DNA of 64,000 nt, from positions 2,790,001-2,854,000 of the forward strand of contig NZ_JAPPRA010000001.1 of NCBI RefSeq assembly GCF_026672375.1. Direction: 5' to 3'. The number at the start of each line of letters is the position of its first letter. Position 1 is the stretch's first letter. The notes beneath the pieces are model-generated. The model saw only the letters and a program-made list of their open reading frames with translations, did no database searches and had not been told where the DNA came from. Origin of the DNA: Caulobacter sp. SL161 (GTDB lineage Bacteria; Pseudomonadota; Alphaproteobacteria; Caulobacterales; Caulobacteraceae). Positions 44,052 through 55,719 of this stretch are shown piece by piece. The translations under genes were made by a program, and so were the position numbers.

Positions 44052-45263
44052 CTAAAGACCCAAAACCATCTTGGCCATGATGTTGCGCTGGATCTCATTG
44101 GAACCGGCGTAGATCGAGGCCTTGCGATAGTTGAAATAGGCCGGCGCGGCGGGACCGGCATAGTCGGGACCCGCGCGGCCATCGTTGGCCGGCGACCAGG
44201 TGTCACGCACGAACGGCGCGGCGTAGTTGCCCACCGCCTCGAGCGTCAGTTCGGTGATCGCCTGCTGATGCTCCGAGCCGACGCATTTCAGCATCGACGA
44301 GGCCGGGCCGATGTTCTTGCCCGCGCCGCGCCCGGAGAAGATCCGCAGTTCGGAGGCGTTGAGCGCCTCGACCTGGATCTCGAGGTTGGCGATCTTGCTG
44401 CGGAAATCCGGATCGTCGATCAGGCGTCCGCCATCGTCGGCCCGCTCCAGCGCGGCGATACGCTTGACCTTCTTGAGCATGTTCATCAGGCCGGGCGCAT
44501 AGGCGTTGCCGCGCTCGAACTCGAGCAGGTACTTGGCGTAGGTCCAGCCCTTGTTCTCTTCGCCGATGCGATTGGCGACCGGCACCCGGACATTGTCGAA
44601 GAAGACCTGATTGATCTCCTGTTCGTCGTCCGGCGGGCCGTCCAGGGTCGGCAGCGGCTTGATCTGGATACCCGGCGTGTCCATCCGCAGCAGCAGGAAC
44701 GAGATGCCTTCTTGCGGCTTGCCCTCGGTCGAGGTGCGCACCAGGCAGAACATCCAGTCGGCCCATTGGGCGTGGGTGGTCCAGATCTTCGAGCCGTTGA
44801 GCACGTAGTCGTCGCCGTCGCGCACCGCCCGCATCTGCAGACTGGCCAGATCCGAGCCCGAGCCCGGCTCCGAATAGCCTTGGCACCACCAGATGTCGGA
44901 GTTGAGGATCGGCGGCAGGTGCTGGGCCTTCTGCGCGTCCGAACCGAACGCCATGATCACCGGAGCGACCATCTTCAGGCCCATCGGCGATGAGGTCGGC
45001 ACGCCGGCCAGGCTCATCTCCATGTTGAAGATGTAGCGCTGCGAGGGCGTGAAGCCCGCACCGCCCAGCTCAACGGGCCAGTCCGGCGCCGCCCAGCCGC
45101 GCTCAGCCAGCTTCTTTTGCCACTTCACCTGGCCGGCCTTGTCCAGATAGCCGTTCTTGGACTGGCTCATCTGGCGGCGCAGATCATCGTCATAGGCGGT
45201 GGCGATCCAGTCGCGCACCTCTTGCTGGAAGGCCAGGTCCTCGGCCGAGAACGCCAGATCCAT
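44052..45263 (-). CDS. acyl-CoA dehydrogenase
   Basis: A 403-residue FAD flavoprotein with the standard N-terminal helical, middle beta and C-terminal helical domains. It shows WWCQGYSEPGSGSDLASLQMRAVRDGDDYVLNGSKIWTTHAQWADW (flavin and substrate region, about 120-165) and SEHQQAITELTLEAVG. At its C-terminus YAGSNEIQRNIMAKMVLGL occupies the usual FAD-binding motif. It probably acts on long, branched or steroid-derived acyl-CoAs. The monooxygenase-like gene upstream is 6 bases away, so they form an operon. Confidence 0.93.
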   Translation of the reverse strand: MDLAFSAEDLAFQQEVRDWIATAYDDDLRRQMSQSKNGYLDKAGQVKWQKKLAERGWAAPDWPVELGGAGFTPSQRYIFNMEMSLAGVPTSSPMGLKMVAPVIMAFGSDAQKAQHLPPILNSDIWWCQGYSEPGSGSDLASLQMRAVRDGDDYVLNGSKIWTTHAQWADWMFCLVRTSTEGKPQEGISFLLLRMDTPGIQIKPLPTLDGPPDDEQEINQVFFDNVRVPVANRIGEENKGWTYAKYLLEFERGNAYAPGLMNMLKKVKRIAALERADDGGRLIDDPDFRSKIANLEIQVEALNASELRIFSGRGAGKNIGPASSMLKCVGSEHQQAITELTLEAVGNYAAPFVRDTWSPANDGRAGPDYAGPAAPAYFNYRKASIYAGSNEIQRNIMAKMVLGL

Positions 45264-45269
45264 CGCGCC

Positions 45270-45560
45270 CTACTCCACTGCGTCGAGATATTCGATGACG
45301 GGCGCGCCCGCCATGGTCGGGCCCATTGCCGCGCCGGCCGCCTTGAAATAGTCGGTGCCGCCGTGGTGCTTCAGCGCATCCATCGAGGCGTAGAGCTCCA
45401 GCACCTTGTAGACGCCCTCTTCGGTCTTGGAGCGCGTGAGTTGATAGACAAGGCAGCCCGGCTCGTTGGCCTTCACCTTGGCGGCGAGATCCAGGAACAC
45501 CTTCTCGAACTCCGCCGCCTTGGCCGGCTGCACCTTCAAGGTCGCGACAACGCCGATCAT
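45270..45560 (-). CDS. ABM-domain protein (putative quinol monooxygenase)
   Basis: A 96-residue dimeric alpha+beta barrel (antibiotic biosynthesis monooxygenase domain). It shows VVATLKVQPAKAAEFEKVFLDLAAKVKANEPGCLVYQL and YKVLELYASMDALKHHGGTDYFKAAG, the standard YgiN-type layout. Such proteins oxidise quinols or polyketides without cofactors, or degrade haem. It leads an operon with the acyl-CoA dehydrogenase. Confidence 0.83.
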   Translation of the reverse strand: MIGVVATLKVQPAKAAEFEKVFLDLAAKVKANEPGCLVYQLTRSKTEEGVYKVLELYASMDALKHHGGTDYFKAAGAAMGPTMAGAPVIEYLDAVE

Positions 45561-45681
45561 GTTTTCCTCCCAACAATTGTTTGAATTGCAGGATGCGGGA
45601 GCGCGCGACGCGGAGCAAGGGCGACGTGGGGTAAGTTGGTGGATCTCGATCCTGCAGCGGACCTATCAGGCCGAAGACGCC

Positions 45682-45954
45682 TTAAGAGCGCTCGTTCCAG
45701 CCATAAGCCACCCAGGAGTGGCCGCCGACATTGCGCGCTTCGATCAGGCCATCGTCCGCCGGGGTCTTGGCGACCTTGCGTCCGCGGAATGCGAAAGCGG
45801 CGAGGCCGAAAAGCGCGCTGCCGATGAAACCGACCACAACCACGGTGGCCGCGAAGATGACCGCCAACACCGCACCCACGACCACCGCGACGGACGTCGC
45901 CAAGGCGCCGGCCAGCCAGGCCAGGTTCCGCAGGGGCGAAGCGACGGTGCTCAT
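45682..45954 (-). CDS. small hypothetical membrane protein
   Basis: A 90-residue protein with two adjoining hydrophobic helices (about 10-30 and 32-55; VVVGAVLAVIFAATVVVVGFIG) and a soluble C-terminal tail ending GGHSWVAYGWNERS. Start options are Met1, 3 or 11 of a 100-residue frame. I chose the third, because AAAGGACC sits 7 bases ahead. No family recognised. Confidence 0.6.
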   Translation of the reverse strand: MSTVASPLRNLAWLAGALATSVAVVVGAVLAVIFAATVVVVGFIGSALFGLAAFAFRGRKVAKTPADDGLIEARNVGGHSWVAYGWNERS

Positions 45955-46082
45955 CGTGGTCCTTTCGTCGGCGCTCATAGTCAATCAGGTTGGTTCACAA
46001 GCGCTGAACGTCAACTGAACACCCCCACGCAACAGATGAAAAGCCCTTTTCCATCGCGCGCGGGCGGGACCGATTGTCTCGC

Positions 46083-46778
46083 CTACCCTGCGGCGGCTAG
46101 CCCGAGTTCTCGCCGTTCACGCATAACCGTCGAGAAGGCGGCGTTGATCGAAGCGGCCTTGGCCTCGGCGACCTCAATGAACTCGGCGGGCAGCCCCCGC
46201 GCCCGCGCGCGGTCTGGGTGCGCGCTGGACAGGGCCGCTTTCCAGGCCGAGCGCACGGTGGCGTCATCAGCATCCGGCGGCACCTCCAGGATGGCGTACG
46301 GATCGTTGGCGTCGACGCCCAGATGAGTGGCGCGCAGCCGTCGGAACGCCAGGGGCGACATCCCGAAGAGATTCGACACACGCTCCAGGTAGTCGAGCTC
46401 ATCCTGCGACACCATGCCGTCGGACTTGGCGATGTGGAACAGACCGTCGACGACGTCTTCCAGCAGTTGGGGACAGCTCGAATAGCGCTTGGCCAACCGC
46501 TTGGCGTAGCTTTCGAAGCCATGCGTCGTCTGGCGAGCTAGGTCGTACAAGCGATGGATGTTGGGCTCGGAGGCCGGATCGGGCTGGAATACCTCGGTAA
46601 AGGCCGCGAACTCGCCACCGTCGGCGCGACCGTCGACCTTGGCCAGTTTGGCTCCCAGCGCCGTCACCGCCGTTGAGAACGCAGGGTCCTCGCCGGGCAG
46701 ACCGCCCGGACATTCGGTGCAGTCGGCCAGGTCCAGGCGCCGGGCGGCGATGCTCGCGATGTTGCGCCAGAAGGACAT
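46083..46778 (-). CDS. DjlA-like TerB/J-domain co-chaperone
   Basis: A 231-residue protein. The central helical TerB-like domain (about 40-150) is followed by a C-terminal J domain (about 165-231). DPYAILEVPPDADDATVRSAWKAALSSAHPDRA contains the essential HPD tripeptide, so DnaK stimulation is likely. Unlike E. coli DjlA there is no clear N-terminal membrane anchor. A Cys pair (DCTEC) is at about 17-21. The start at MSFWRN has GAGGCGAC upstream; the longer frame is not supported. Confidence 0.87.
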   Translation of the reverse strand: MSFWRNIASIAARRLDLADCTECPGGLPGEDPAFSTAVTALGAKLAKVDGRADGGEFAAFTEVFQPDPASEPNIHRLYDLARQTTHGFESYAKRLAKRYSSCPQLLEDVVDGLFHIAKSDGMVSQDELDYLERVSNLFGMSPLAFRRLRATHLGVDANDPYAILEVPPDADDATVRSAWKAALSSAHPDRARARGLPAEFIEVAEAKAASINAAFSTVMRERRELGLAAAG

Positions 46779-47052
46779 GGGTCGCCTCGAAACCAGCAAC
46801 GGACAGGAGAGATACGCACGACGAAGCGACCGGATCACCTCATTCCGCGCTTCTAGCACAATGAGAATGATCGTTCACATGACTTTAGTGCAATGCGGCG
46901 AGAGCCCGTACCAATACCGCCAAGGAGCCGAACGCTCTTCGAGTGGCTATGGCTCCGCTTGGCGGCCGATACGGCGCCGCCACGCAACGGTCCCAATCCG
47001 GATCGAAATGCTCTAGTGACGACACCTGACAACAAAAAAGGACCTCCGCCGC

Positions 47053-47846
47053 ATGGCGAACGCCCTCCTCCTCGCCCTGGCCTTGCTGGCCCAAGACGGC
47101 CAAGCGAGTACCCAAAGCCCCAACGCGCCGCCGTCGGACGAGTATGGTTATGTCGCATGGTGCTACGGCGCCCTTGGTGGCTACGCCTCGCTGTACGATC
47201 AGGTGATGCCCGAGGTGACCCGGATCGAGAAGGCGTTTCCGGGCCCGGACGGCGTCGAGGCGTCGCTGAAGACCTATCCCGAGCTTCGCGCCCAGGCCCA
47301 GAAGGACATGAAGGCCTTCGCCTCGGCGATCACGGCGGCCGAGAAAGCGAGCCCCCGCCCGATCTCGGAGTACGGCGGGGCTCAGGTCAAGCGCGGGGCC
47401 GCGATCTGGCAGGGCGCCGGGTCAATCGACAAGGCGCGTCTGGCCCAGATGTGGATGAGCTGGAGCCCGCCTGGCGACTGCGAGAAGCGGGCCAAGGCGC
47501 TGGAGATGAAGTCCTCGATCCTGGGACGAGCCCTGAACTACAATGCGGTCTCGGCGACGAGCCAGGCGCCGGTGACCGCGCAGTCCGCACCCGAGCAAAG
47601 CCCAGCGCCAGCGCCGGCGCCCAAGGCGCCCCCGTCGCGGCGGCGGCGTCGACCAAGGCTGTCAGCAAGGCCGCGCCGGCCAAGCCCGCTCCGGCGCCTC
47701 CCAAGCCGAAGGCTCCCGCAGCCAAGCCGGCGCCCGTCGCCGCCAAGGAGATCATCATCGATCCGGCCAACCCCGCGCCCTGCGCCGGCAGCCTGATCCC
47801 CGCCAAGCGCGGCGGCAAGGACGTCTTGATCTGCAAGGCGGACTAA
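47053..47846 (+). pseudogene. exported Ala/Pro-rich protein gene with an apparent frameshift
   Basis: The N-terminal part reads in one frame from ATG 47053 (signal-like MANALLLALALLAQ, then a soluble domain with WCYGALGGYASLYDQVMPEV and GDCEKRAKALEMKSSILGRA). Around 47620-47645 the sensible sequence switches to the frame one base back. It continues as Ala/Pro/Lys-rich APVAAAASTKAVSKAAP and ends with EIIIDPANPAPCAGSLIPAKRGGK, stopping at 47844-47846. If unshifted, the frame degenerates into Arg/Pro-rich sequence. A 5-C run (GCGCCCCCGTCG) is the likely indel site. Function unknown. Confidence 0.72.
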
Positions 47847-47858
47847 AGCCGCCTCTCT

Positions 47859-49307
47859 TCAGGGGGAGGACGGCAAGGTCCCGGTCTGCGCCAAGGCCCT
47901 GAACCAGCCGTAGGACGCCTTCGGGATCCTACGGCCGCTGGCGGCTTCCATCGTCGTGATCCCGAACTTCGAGGTGTAGCCTAGGTCCCACTCGAAGTTG
48001 TCGATCAAGGTCCACTCGAAATATCCCCTGACGTCGCAACCCGCCTCGCGGGCCGCCAGCACCGCCTCAAGATGGCGGCGCAAGTACTTGATGCGGAAGG
48101 TGTCATCCAAGATCGCTGGACCGCTGCTGAACGGGTCGGAGCATCCGTTCTCGGTCACCAGCATCTTGGGCGCGCCGTACTCGCGACGTACACGATCCAG
48201 AACCTCGAACAGGCCGGACGGATCGATATGTCGGCCGAACGCGTCCTGCTCGGCGCTATTGGGCGCGGCGGCGGCGGCGATCTTGCTGGGCGCCGACAGA
48301 TCCAACCGCACATAGGCCGGCGCGTAGTAGTTCACTCCCAGGAAATCGACGGGCTGACGCGTGGTCTTCAAGTCGCCGTCGCGAACCACGCCCTTGAGCG
48401 GCTCCTCCATCGCCTTGGGGTAGGTTCCCTTGAACAGCGGGTCGAGCCAGGCGAGGTTCCAGATCTCGTCCAGACCATCCGAAGCCAGCCGGTTCCACAA
48501 TGCCAATGGCCCACCCGCCGGCCGGCATGGCTGAAGCGCCATCGTGGTGCCTACCGAAAGGTCGCTCCGCGCCGCGCGCAGAGCCTGCATCGCCAGCCCC
48601 TGGCCCAGGTTCATATGGTGCGTGACGGGACCCAGTAGCGCAGCGTCCTTGAGCCCCGGCGCATGATCGCCCAGCACGTGGCCGAACACGGTATGGACCG
48701 CCGCCTCATTGAGAATGATGTAGTTCTTCAGCCGGTCGCCCAGCCGCTCGACCACGGCGCGCGCATAGTCCGCCAGACGCTGGGCCGTGTCGCGGTTCGC
48801 CCAGCCGCCCTTGTCCTGCAGGCCTTGCGGCAGGTCCCAATGAAAAAGGGTTGCGTAGGGCGTGATCCCTTTGGCCAGCAGCGCGTCGACCAGCCGCGAA
48901 TAGTGATCGAGGCCTGCGGCGTTCACCGCGCCCGCCCCGGTCGGCAGAATCCGCGACCAGCTCATCGAGAACCGATAAGCGCTCAGGCTGGCGCCGGCGA
49001 TCAGGTCGACATCGTCCTGGTAGCGCCGATAGCTGTCTGTGGCGTCCACCGCCGTGTCGCCGTTCTTGATGGCGCCCGGCGCCCGCTCAAACACATCCCA
49101 GATGCTGGGCCCGCGCCCGTCGGCGGTCTGCGAACCCTCGGTCTGGAAGGCCGCCGTGGCGACGCCCCAGATGAAGTCCTTGGGGAACTGTCGGCTCTTG
49201 GGCGTGAGGTCCGTCCCTTGACGAGGAGTGCAAGCTGAAAGCCCAGCCGCCGCCCCTCCAAGCGCCAGCGCGCCCAAGGCGCGACGGCTCAGGCCCGAAT
49301 CCGTCAT
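47859..49307 (-). CDS. glycoside hydrolase family 1 beta-glucosidase, exported
   Basis: A 482-residue GH1 TIM barrel. The N-terminus has a Tat-like motif (LSRRALGALAL) leading to lipobox-like GLSAC, so it is probably exported and perhaps lipid-anchored. FPKDFIWGVATAAFQTEGS opens the catalytic domain. The acid/base Glu is in YIILNEAAVH (the usual NEP is NEA) and the nucleophile Glu in LVTENGCSD. YFEWTLIDNFEWDLGYTSKFG is the C-terminal aglycone region. The start has GGGAGGGG upstream. It probably releases glucose from cellobiose or aryl-glucosides. Confidence 0.91.
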   Translation of the reverse strand: MTDSGLSRRALGALALGGAAAGLSACTPRQGTDLTPKSRQFPKDFIWGVATAAFQTEGSQTADGRGPSIWDVFERAPGAIKNGDTAVDATDSYRRYQDDVDLIAGASLSAYRFSMSWSRILPTGAGAVNAAGLDHYSRLVDALLAKGITPYATLFHWDLPQGLQDKGGWANRDTAQRLADYARAVVERLGDRLKNYIILNEAAVHTVFGHVLGDHAPGLKDAALLGPVTHHMNLGQGLAMQALRAARSDLSVGTTMALQPCRPAGGPLALWNRLASDGLDEIWNLAWLDPLFKGTYPKAMEEPLKGVVRDGDLKTTRQPVDFLGVNYYAPAYVRLDLSAPSKIAAAAAPNSAEQDAFGRHIDPSGLFEVLDRVRREYGAPKMLVTENGCSDPFSSGPAILDDTFRIKYLRRHLEAVLAAREAGCDVRGYFEWTLIDNFEWDLGYTSKFGITTMEAASGRRIPKASYGWFRALAQTGTLPSSP

Positions 49308-49454
49308 GGTCCCCTCCCCACTCAGCTTCGAGGACAGCATGCGGATCAATGCGGCGTTTGACCAGCGTCCGCATTAGAGCCTGTCGGGTTTGGACTGAAC
49401 CATCCCATCCCGATTAAAAACTCTCAAAATCATATGCTTATAAGCCACTTCGGC

Positions 49455-49478
49455 GCTTTGGATGTCTCCATCCAAAGC
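49455..49478. other. perfect hairpin between the GGDEF-EAL and GH1 genes
   Basis: Arms GCTTTGGATG and CATCCAAAGC with a four-base loop (GAGA on the minus strand, a GNRA tetraloop). It is about 30 bases after the GGDEF-EAL stop and has no T-tract, so it is not a standard terminator. It could stabilise the mRNA end. Confidence 0.5.
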
Positions 49479-49508
49479 TCGAGGGCCAGGGCGGCGGTAT
49501 CGCCGAAC

Positions 49509-51704
49509 CTAGAGAACCCTCGACATCGACCGCGCTTCGGCGATCGCCTCGGCCGGCGCAGGGCGGCCCAGCAGATAGCCCTGGAACTCCGAGCAACCCA
49601 GCTTGACCAGGGCCTCGAACTGCCCCTTCGTCTCCACGCCCTCGGCCGTCGTCTTCAGCCCTAGCGATCTGGCCAGGCTGATGATGGCGCTGGCCACCGC
49701 CATGGACTCGCCGTTCCTCGGCAGATTCGAGACGAACGAGCGGTCGATCTTCAGCTTGTCGATCGGATGGCGGCGCAGATAGGCAAGGCTGGCGTAGCCG
49801 GTGCCAAAGTCGTCCAGAGCCAGGCGAAACCCCATCCGCTTCAGCCGGCGCAGCGCCTCGTGCACCCCGTCGCTGTCCTTGAGCAGCGCCGTCTCGGTGA
49901 TCTCCAGCATAAAGGCGTCGGCGCGAGCGCCCGTTTCGATCAAGGTCGCTTCGATCTCATCGACGAAGTTCGGATTGGACAGCTGGATCGCCGAGACATT
50001 GACCGAGACCTCCAGATCGGACCAGCGCAGGCTGTCGTAGCAGGCGCGACGGAACACCGCCGCGCCGAGCTGACAGATCAGACCGCACGACTCGGCAAGC
50101 GGGATGAAGATCGCCGGCGAAATCTCGCCCCGCTCAGCATGGTTCCAGCGCGCCAGAGCCTCGACGCCGATGATCGCGCCCTTGGCGTCGGTCAGCGGTT
50201 GATAGGCGACCGTCAGCGCCTCCTGTTCCAGCGCCGTGCGCAGGTCGCGCTCCAGCCCCTTTCGCAGGCGCAGGGCGGCGTCCATCTCGGGCTCGAAGAA
50301 GGCGAAGCGACCACGGCCGGCCTCCTTGGCGCGATAGAGGGCAACATCCGCCTGACGGAGCAGTTCGGCCTGACCTTGCTCCTCATTGGCGACCACCGCG
50401 ACTCCGACGGAACACGACAGTTCCGCGCGCCCGATCGATAGGTCCACGTCGCCCGAGAGACCGTCGACGACCCTTTGCGCCAGGGCGGCGGCGCCGGCGG
50501 GATCGGTGTCAGGCTGGATGATCGCGAATTCATCGCCTCCCAGGCGGCAGATCGTGTCGGTCTCGCGGCAGATCGTCTTCAGGCGGCGCGCCACCTCGCG
50601 GATCAGCTGGTCGCCCGCGTCGTGCCCATAGCTGTCATTGACCTCCTTGAAGCGATCGAGATCGATACACAGCACCCCCAGATGGCCACCCTTGCGGCGC
50701 AGCAGGGCGTGGGCGTGCACCAGCCGGTCTGTAAAGAGTGTGCGGTTGGCCAGTCCCGTCAGTGGGTCATGCAACGCCAGATGCTTGGCCTCGGCTTCGG
50801 AGAGCAGCAGCTTCTTGGCGGCCCGGCGCGTCACGCGGAACAGTAGGAACGAACCGAGCGCGGCGGCCAGAACAGCCCCACCCAGGATAGGCCAAGCGGA
50901 TCTCAGCAGATCTTCGCCAGGCCGGCGCGGCGTCCAGCGCATCACGATGCGGCGATCGTCATTGGACTTGCCGATCACGCGTTGAGCCAGATCCGTGTCC
51001 AACTGGCTCGGGTCCACCACCCGGATATGAGCGTCGTGAAGCAGGAACCGATCCGAGAAGGCCTGCACGACACTGTCGGCGACCGCGACGCCCGACACGA
51101 GCAGCGGCGCTGTCGCCCCCTTCGTCTTGGCCTTGAAGTCGGGTCGCACCAGCGACACCGTAGCCAGGATGGGCCGGCCATCCACCACGATCACCCGACT
51201 GCGGTGAACCGCCCTTTCACGCGCGACCGCAGCGGGGTCAGCTTCGACGGCGCGAACCTTGGCGACCAGGTCCTTCAGGTGTTCGTGATAGCGGGCGTAA
51301 CGACCGACGGCGATGTCCTTGCCTGCGATACGGCCGTAGATCGGTCTGTTCTGGGCGTCGAGCACAAAGACCAGATCGTTACCGAGCACGTCCCCCACCG
51401 AGGCGCCGATGTTCTGGGTGGCCCAGGCAGGATCGAACCGGTTGTCGAGCTTGATGACCGCCTCGTCCCAGATCACGTACGGGTTGAGGGCGGTCTGGAC
51501 CTCCTTGCCCCGCTGGCGCAAGCCATTGCCGACCAGCGTCTGCTCGTACTCGCGCTCGCGAACGTCCGCATGGCGGGCCGCGACCGTCAACGTGAAACCG
51601 GCGAGCAAGATCATACCCGCCGCCATGCCGGCGATCAGGACAAAGATCTTCAGCTCGATGTTTCTGCGGTCCATCGCTTTTCCCCGAGGAGCCGCATCGT
51701 TCAT
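49509..51704 (-). CDS. CHASE4-GGDEF-EAL cyclic-di-GMP enzyme
   Basis: A 731-residue inner-membrane signalling protein. TM1 is at about 17-42, a CHASE4-type periplasmic sensor at about 45-265 and TM2 at about 270-292. The GGDEF domain is near 310-470, with an intact RLGGDEFAII site. The EAL domain is near 490-730, with EALARW, NVSAIQLS, EITETALL, DDFGTGYASL and KIDRSFV. Both active sites look complete, so it could make and break cyclic-di-GMP, with direction set by the sensor. It may control motility or holdfast. Start alternatives are Met1 or Met11. Confidence 0.93.
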   Translation of the reverse strand: MNDAAPRGKAMDRRNIELKIFVLIAGMAAGMILLAGFTLTVAARHADVREREYEQTLVGNGLRQRGKEVQTALNPYVIWDEAVIKLDNRFDPAWATQNIGASVGDVLGNDLVFVLDAQNRPIYGRIAGKDIAVGRYARYHEHLKDLVAKVRAVEADPAAVARERAVHRSRVIVVDGRPILATVSLVRPDFKAKTKGATAPLLVSGVAVADSVVQAFSDRFLLHDAHIRVVDPSQLDTDLAQRVIGKSNDDRRIVMRWTPRRPGEDLLRSAWPILGGAVLAAALGSFLLFRVTRRAAKKLLLSEAEAKHLALHDPLTGLANRTLFTDRLVHAHALLRRKGGHLGVLCIDLDRFKEVNDSYGHDAGDQLIREVARRLKTICRETDTICRLGGDEFAIIQPDTDPAGAAALAQRVVDGLSGDVDLSIGRAELSCSVGVAVVANEEQGQAELLRQADVALYRAKEAGRGRFAFFEPEMDAALRLRKGLERDLRTALEQEALTVAYQPLTDAKGAIIGVEALARWNHAERGEISPAIFIPLAESCGLICQLGAAVFRRACYDSLRWSDLEVSVNVSAIQLSNPNFVDEIEATLIETGARADAFMLEITETALLKDSDGVHEALRRLKRMGFRLALDDFGTGYASLAYLRRHPIDKLKIDRSFVSNLPRNGESMAVASAIISLARSLGLKTTAEGVETKGQFEALVKLGCSEFQGYLLGRPAPAEAIAEARSMSRVL

Positions 51705-51786
51705 GCCAACGGTTGCCGAAACCCTTACCGCCCCGCCGCGCGGGACATTTTATCGCACGCGGTTACGCAGAACGGGTTCTAGGTGA

Positions 51787-54474
<2,688 letters not shown>

Positions 54475-54495
54475 GATCGGTCGAAGTCCAGATAG

Positions 54496-54630
54496 CTCTT
54501 TCCCCTCCCCTTGATGGGGAGGGGTTGGGGTGGGGTGACGCGGCGGTCGGCCACGACCACCGCGTTCTATTCTGAAGCGCTGTCACCCCATCCCCTGCCC
54601 TTCCCCATCAAAGGGGAAGGGAGGAGAGAG
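54496..54630. repeat. inverted repeat element between the metH halves
   Basis: Arms of about 40 bases (TTTCCCCTCCCC ... GGGTGGGGTGAC and GTCACCCCATCCC ... GGGGAAGGGAGG) face each other across a short centre. Each arm also folds on itself. It fills nearly the whole 168-bp gap between the two metH genes, is unlike coding sequence, and resembles other Caulobacter intergenic repeats. Confidence 0.8.
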
Positions 54631-54642
54631 GCCGCGAGAACT

Positions 54643-55719
54643 CTAAGCCAACTCGAACGGTTCGAGCCCCGCCAAGCGCATCGCCTTGGGGCGCTCGGGG
54701 ATCTGGCGGGGCTTCACGCCGCGCACCTCGTCCGCCACGTGGCGGATGTGGTCTGGCGTCGTGCCGCAGCAGCCGCCCAGGATGTTCACAAGCCCGTCCT
54801 TGGCCCACTCGTGCAGAGCGTGGCCGGTCTGGTGCGGCTCCTCGTCATACTGGCCCATGGCGTTGGGCAGGCCGGCATTCGGGTAAGCCGCGACAAGGGT
54901 GTCGGCGATGCGGGCCATCTCGGCGATGTGGGGGCGCATCAAATCCGCGCCCAGAGCGCAGTTGAAGCCCACCGCGAACGGCTTGGCGTGCTTGACGCTG
55001 TTCCAGAAGGCCTCGGCCGTCTGGCCAGACAAGGTGCGGCCCGAGCGGTCGGTGATGGTGCCGCTAATCCAGATCGGCAGCTCTTCATGGCCCTCGTCGC
55101 GCCAGTCCAGGATCGCCTTGATCGCGGCCTTGCAGTTCAGGGTGTCGGTGATCGTCTCGATCAGGAACAGATCGACCCCGCCCTGATACAGCGCGTCCAC
55201 CTGCTGGCGATAGGCAGCGTAGACCTGGTCGAAGGTGACTTTGCGCGCGCCCGGATCGTTCACGTCCGACGACATCGACAGCATGACGTTCAGCGGCCCC
55301 ATCGAGCCGGCGATGAATTTCGGGCGGTCGGGGTTCTGTGCGTTCCAGCGGTCAGCGACCGAGCGGCCGATCTTGGCGCCTTCCAGGTTGATGTCCCAGA
55401 CGTCCTGTTCGCCCAGGTGATAGTCGGCCTGGGCGATGGTCGTGCCCGAGAAGGTGTTGGTCTCGGAGATATCGGCGCCGGCCGAGAAATAGGCGTCATG
55501 CAGTTCGGCCACGAGATCGGGCCGGGTCAGACACAGGATGTCGTTGTTGCCCTTCATCTGGCCGTTGTAGGCGGCGAAGCGCTCGGCGCGATAATCGGCC
55601 TCGGTCAGGCCCTTCTTCTGGAACATCACGCCCCAGGAGCCGTCGAGGATGAGGATACGCTCCTTGGCGGCGGCCTTCAGGGCGGCGACGCGATTGGCGC
55701 GGATGGACAGGTCGGTCAT
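54643..55719 (-). CDS. metH: methionine synthase, homocysteine-binding part
   Basis: A 358-residue homocysteine S-methyltransferase domain, the N-terminal module of a split MetH. It reads ILILDGSWGVMFQKKGL, then the first zinc Cys in VGFNCALGADLMRPH. The last two zinc Cys lie in NILGGCCGTTPDHIRHVADEVRG near the C-terminus. The start ATG (55717-55719) overlaps the metallo-beta-lactamase stop by 4 bp. It works together with the downstream B12 protein. Confidence 0.94.
   Translation of the reverse strand: MTDLSIRANRVAALKAAAKERILILDGSWGVMFQKKGLTEADYRAERFAAYNGQMKGNNDILCLTRPDLVAELHDAYFSAGADISETNTFSGTTIAQADYHLGEQDVWDINLEGAKIGRSVADRWNAQNPDRPKFIAGSMGPLNVMLSMSSDVNDPGARKVTFDQVYAAYRQQVDALYQGGVDLFLIETITDTLNCKAAIKAILDWRDEGHEELPIWISGTITDRSGRTLSGQTAEAFWNSVKHAKPFAVGFNCALGADLMRPHIAEMARIADTLVAAYPNAGLPNAMGQYDEEPHQTGHALHEWAKDGLVNILGGCCGTTPDHIRHVADEVRGVKPRQIPERPKAMRLAGLEPFELA

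Noticed and set aside
46858-46882. Fur box (AATGAGAATGATCGTTCAC)
   Set aside because: Only a partial match, with no iron-related gene immediately downstream.
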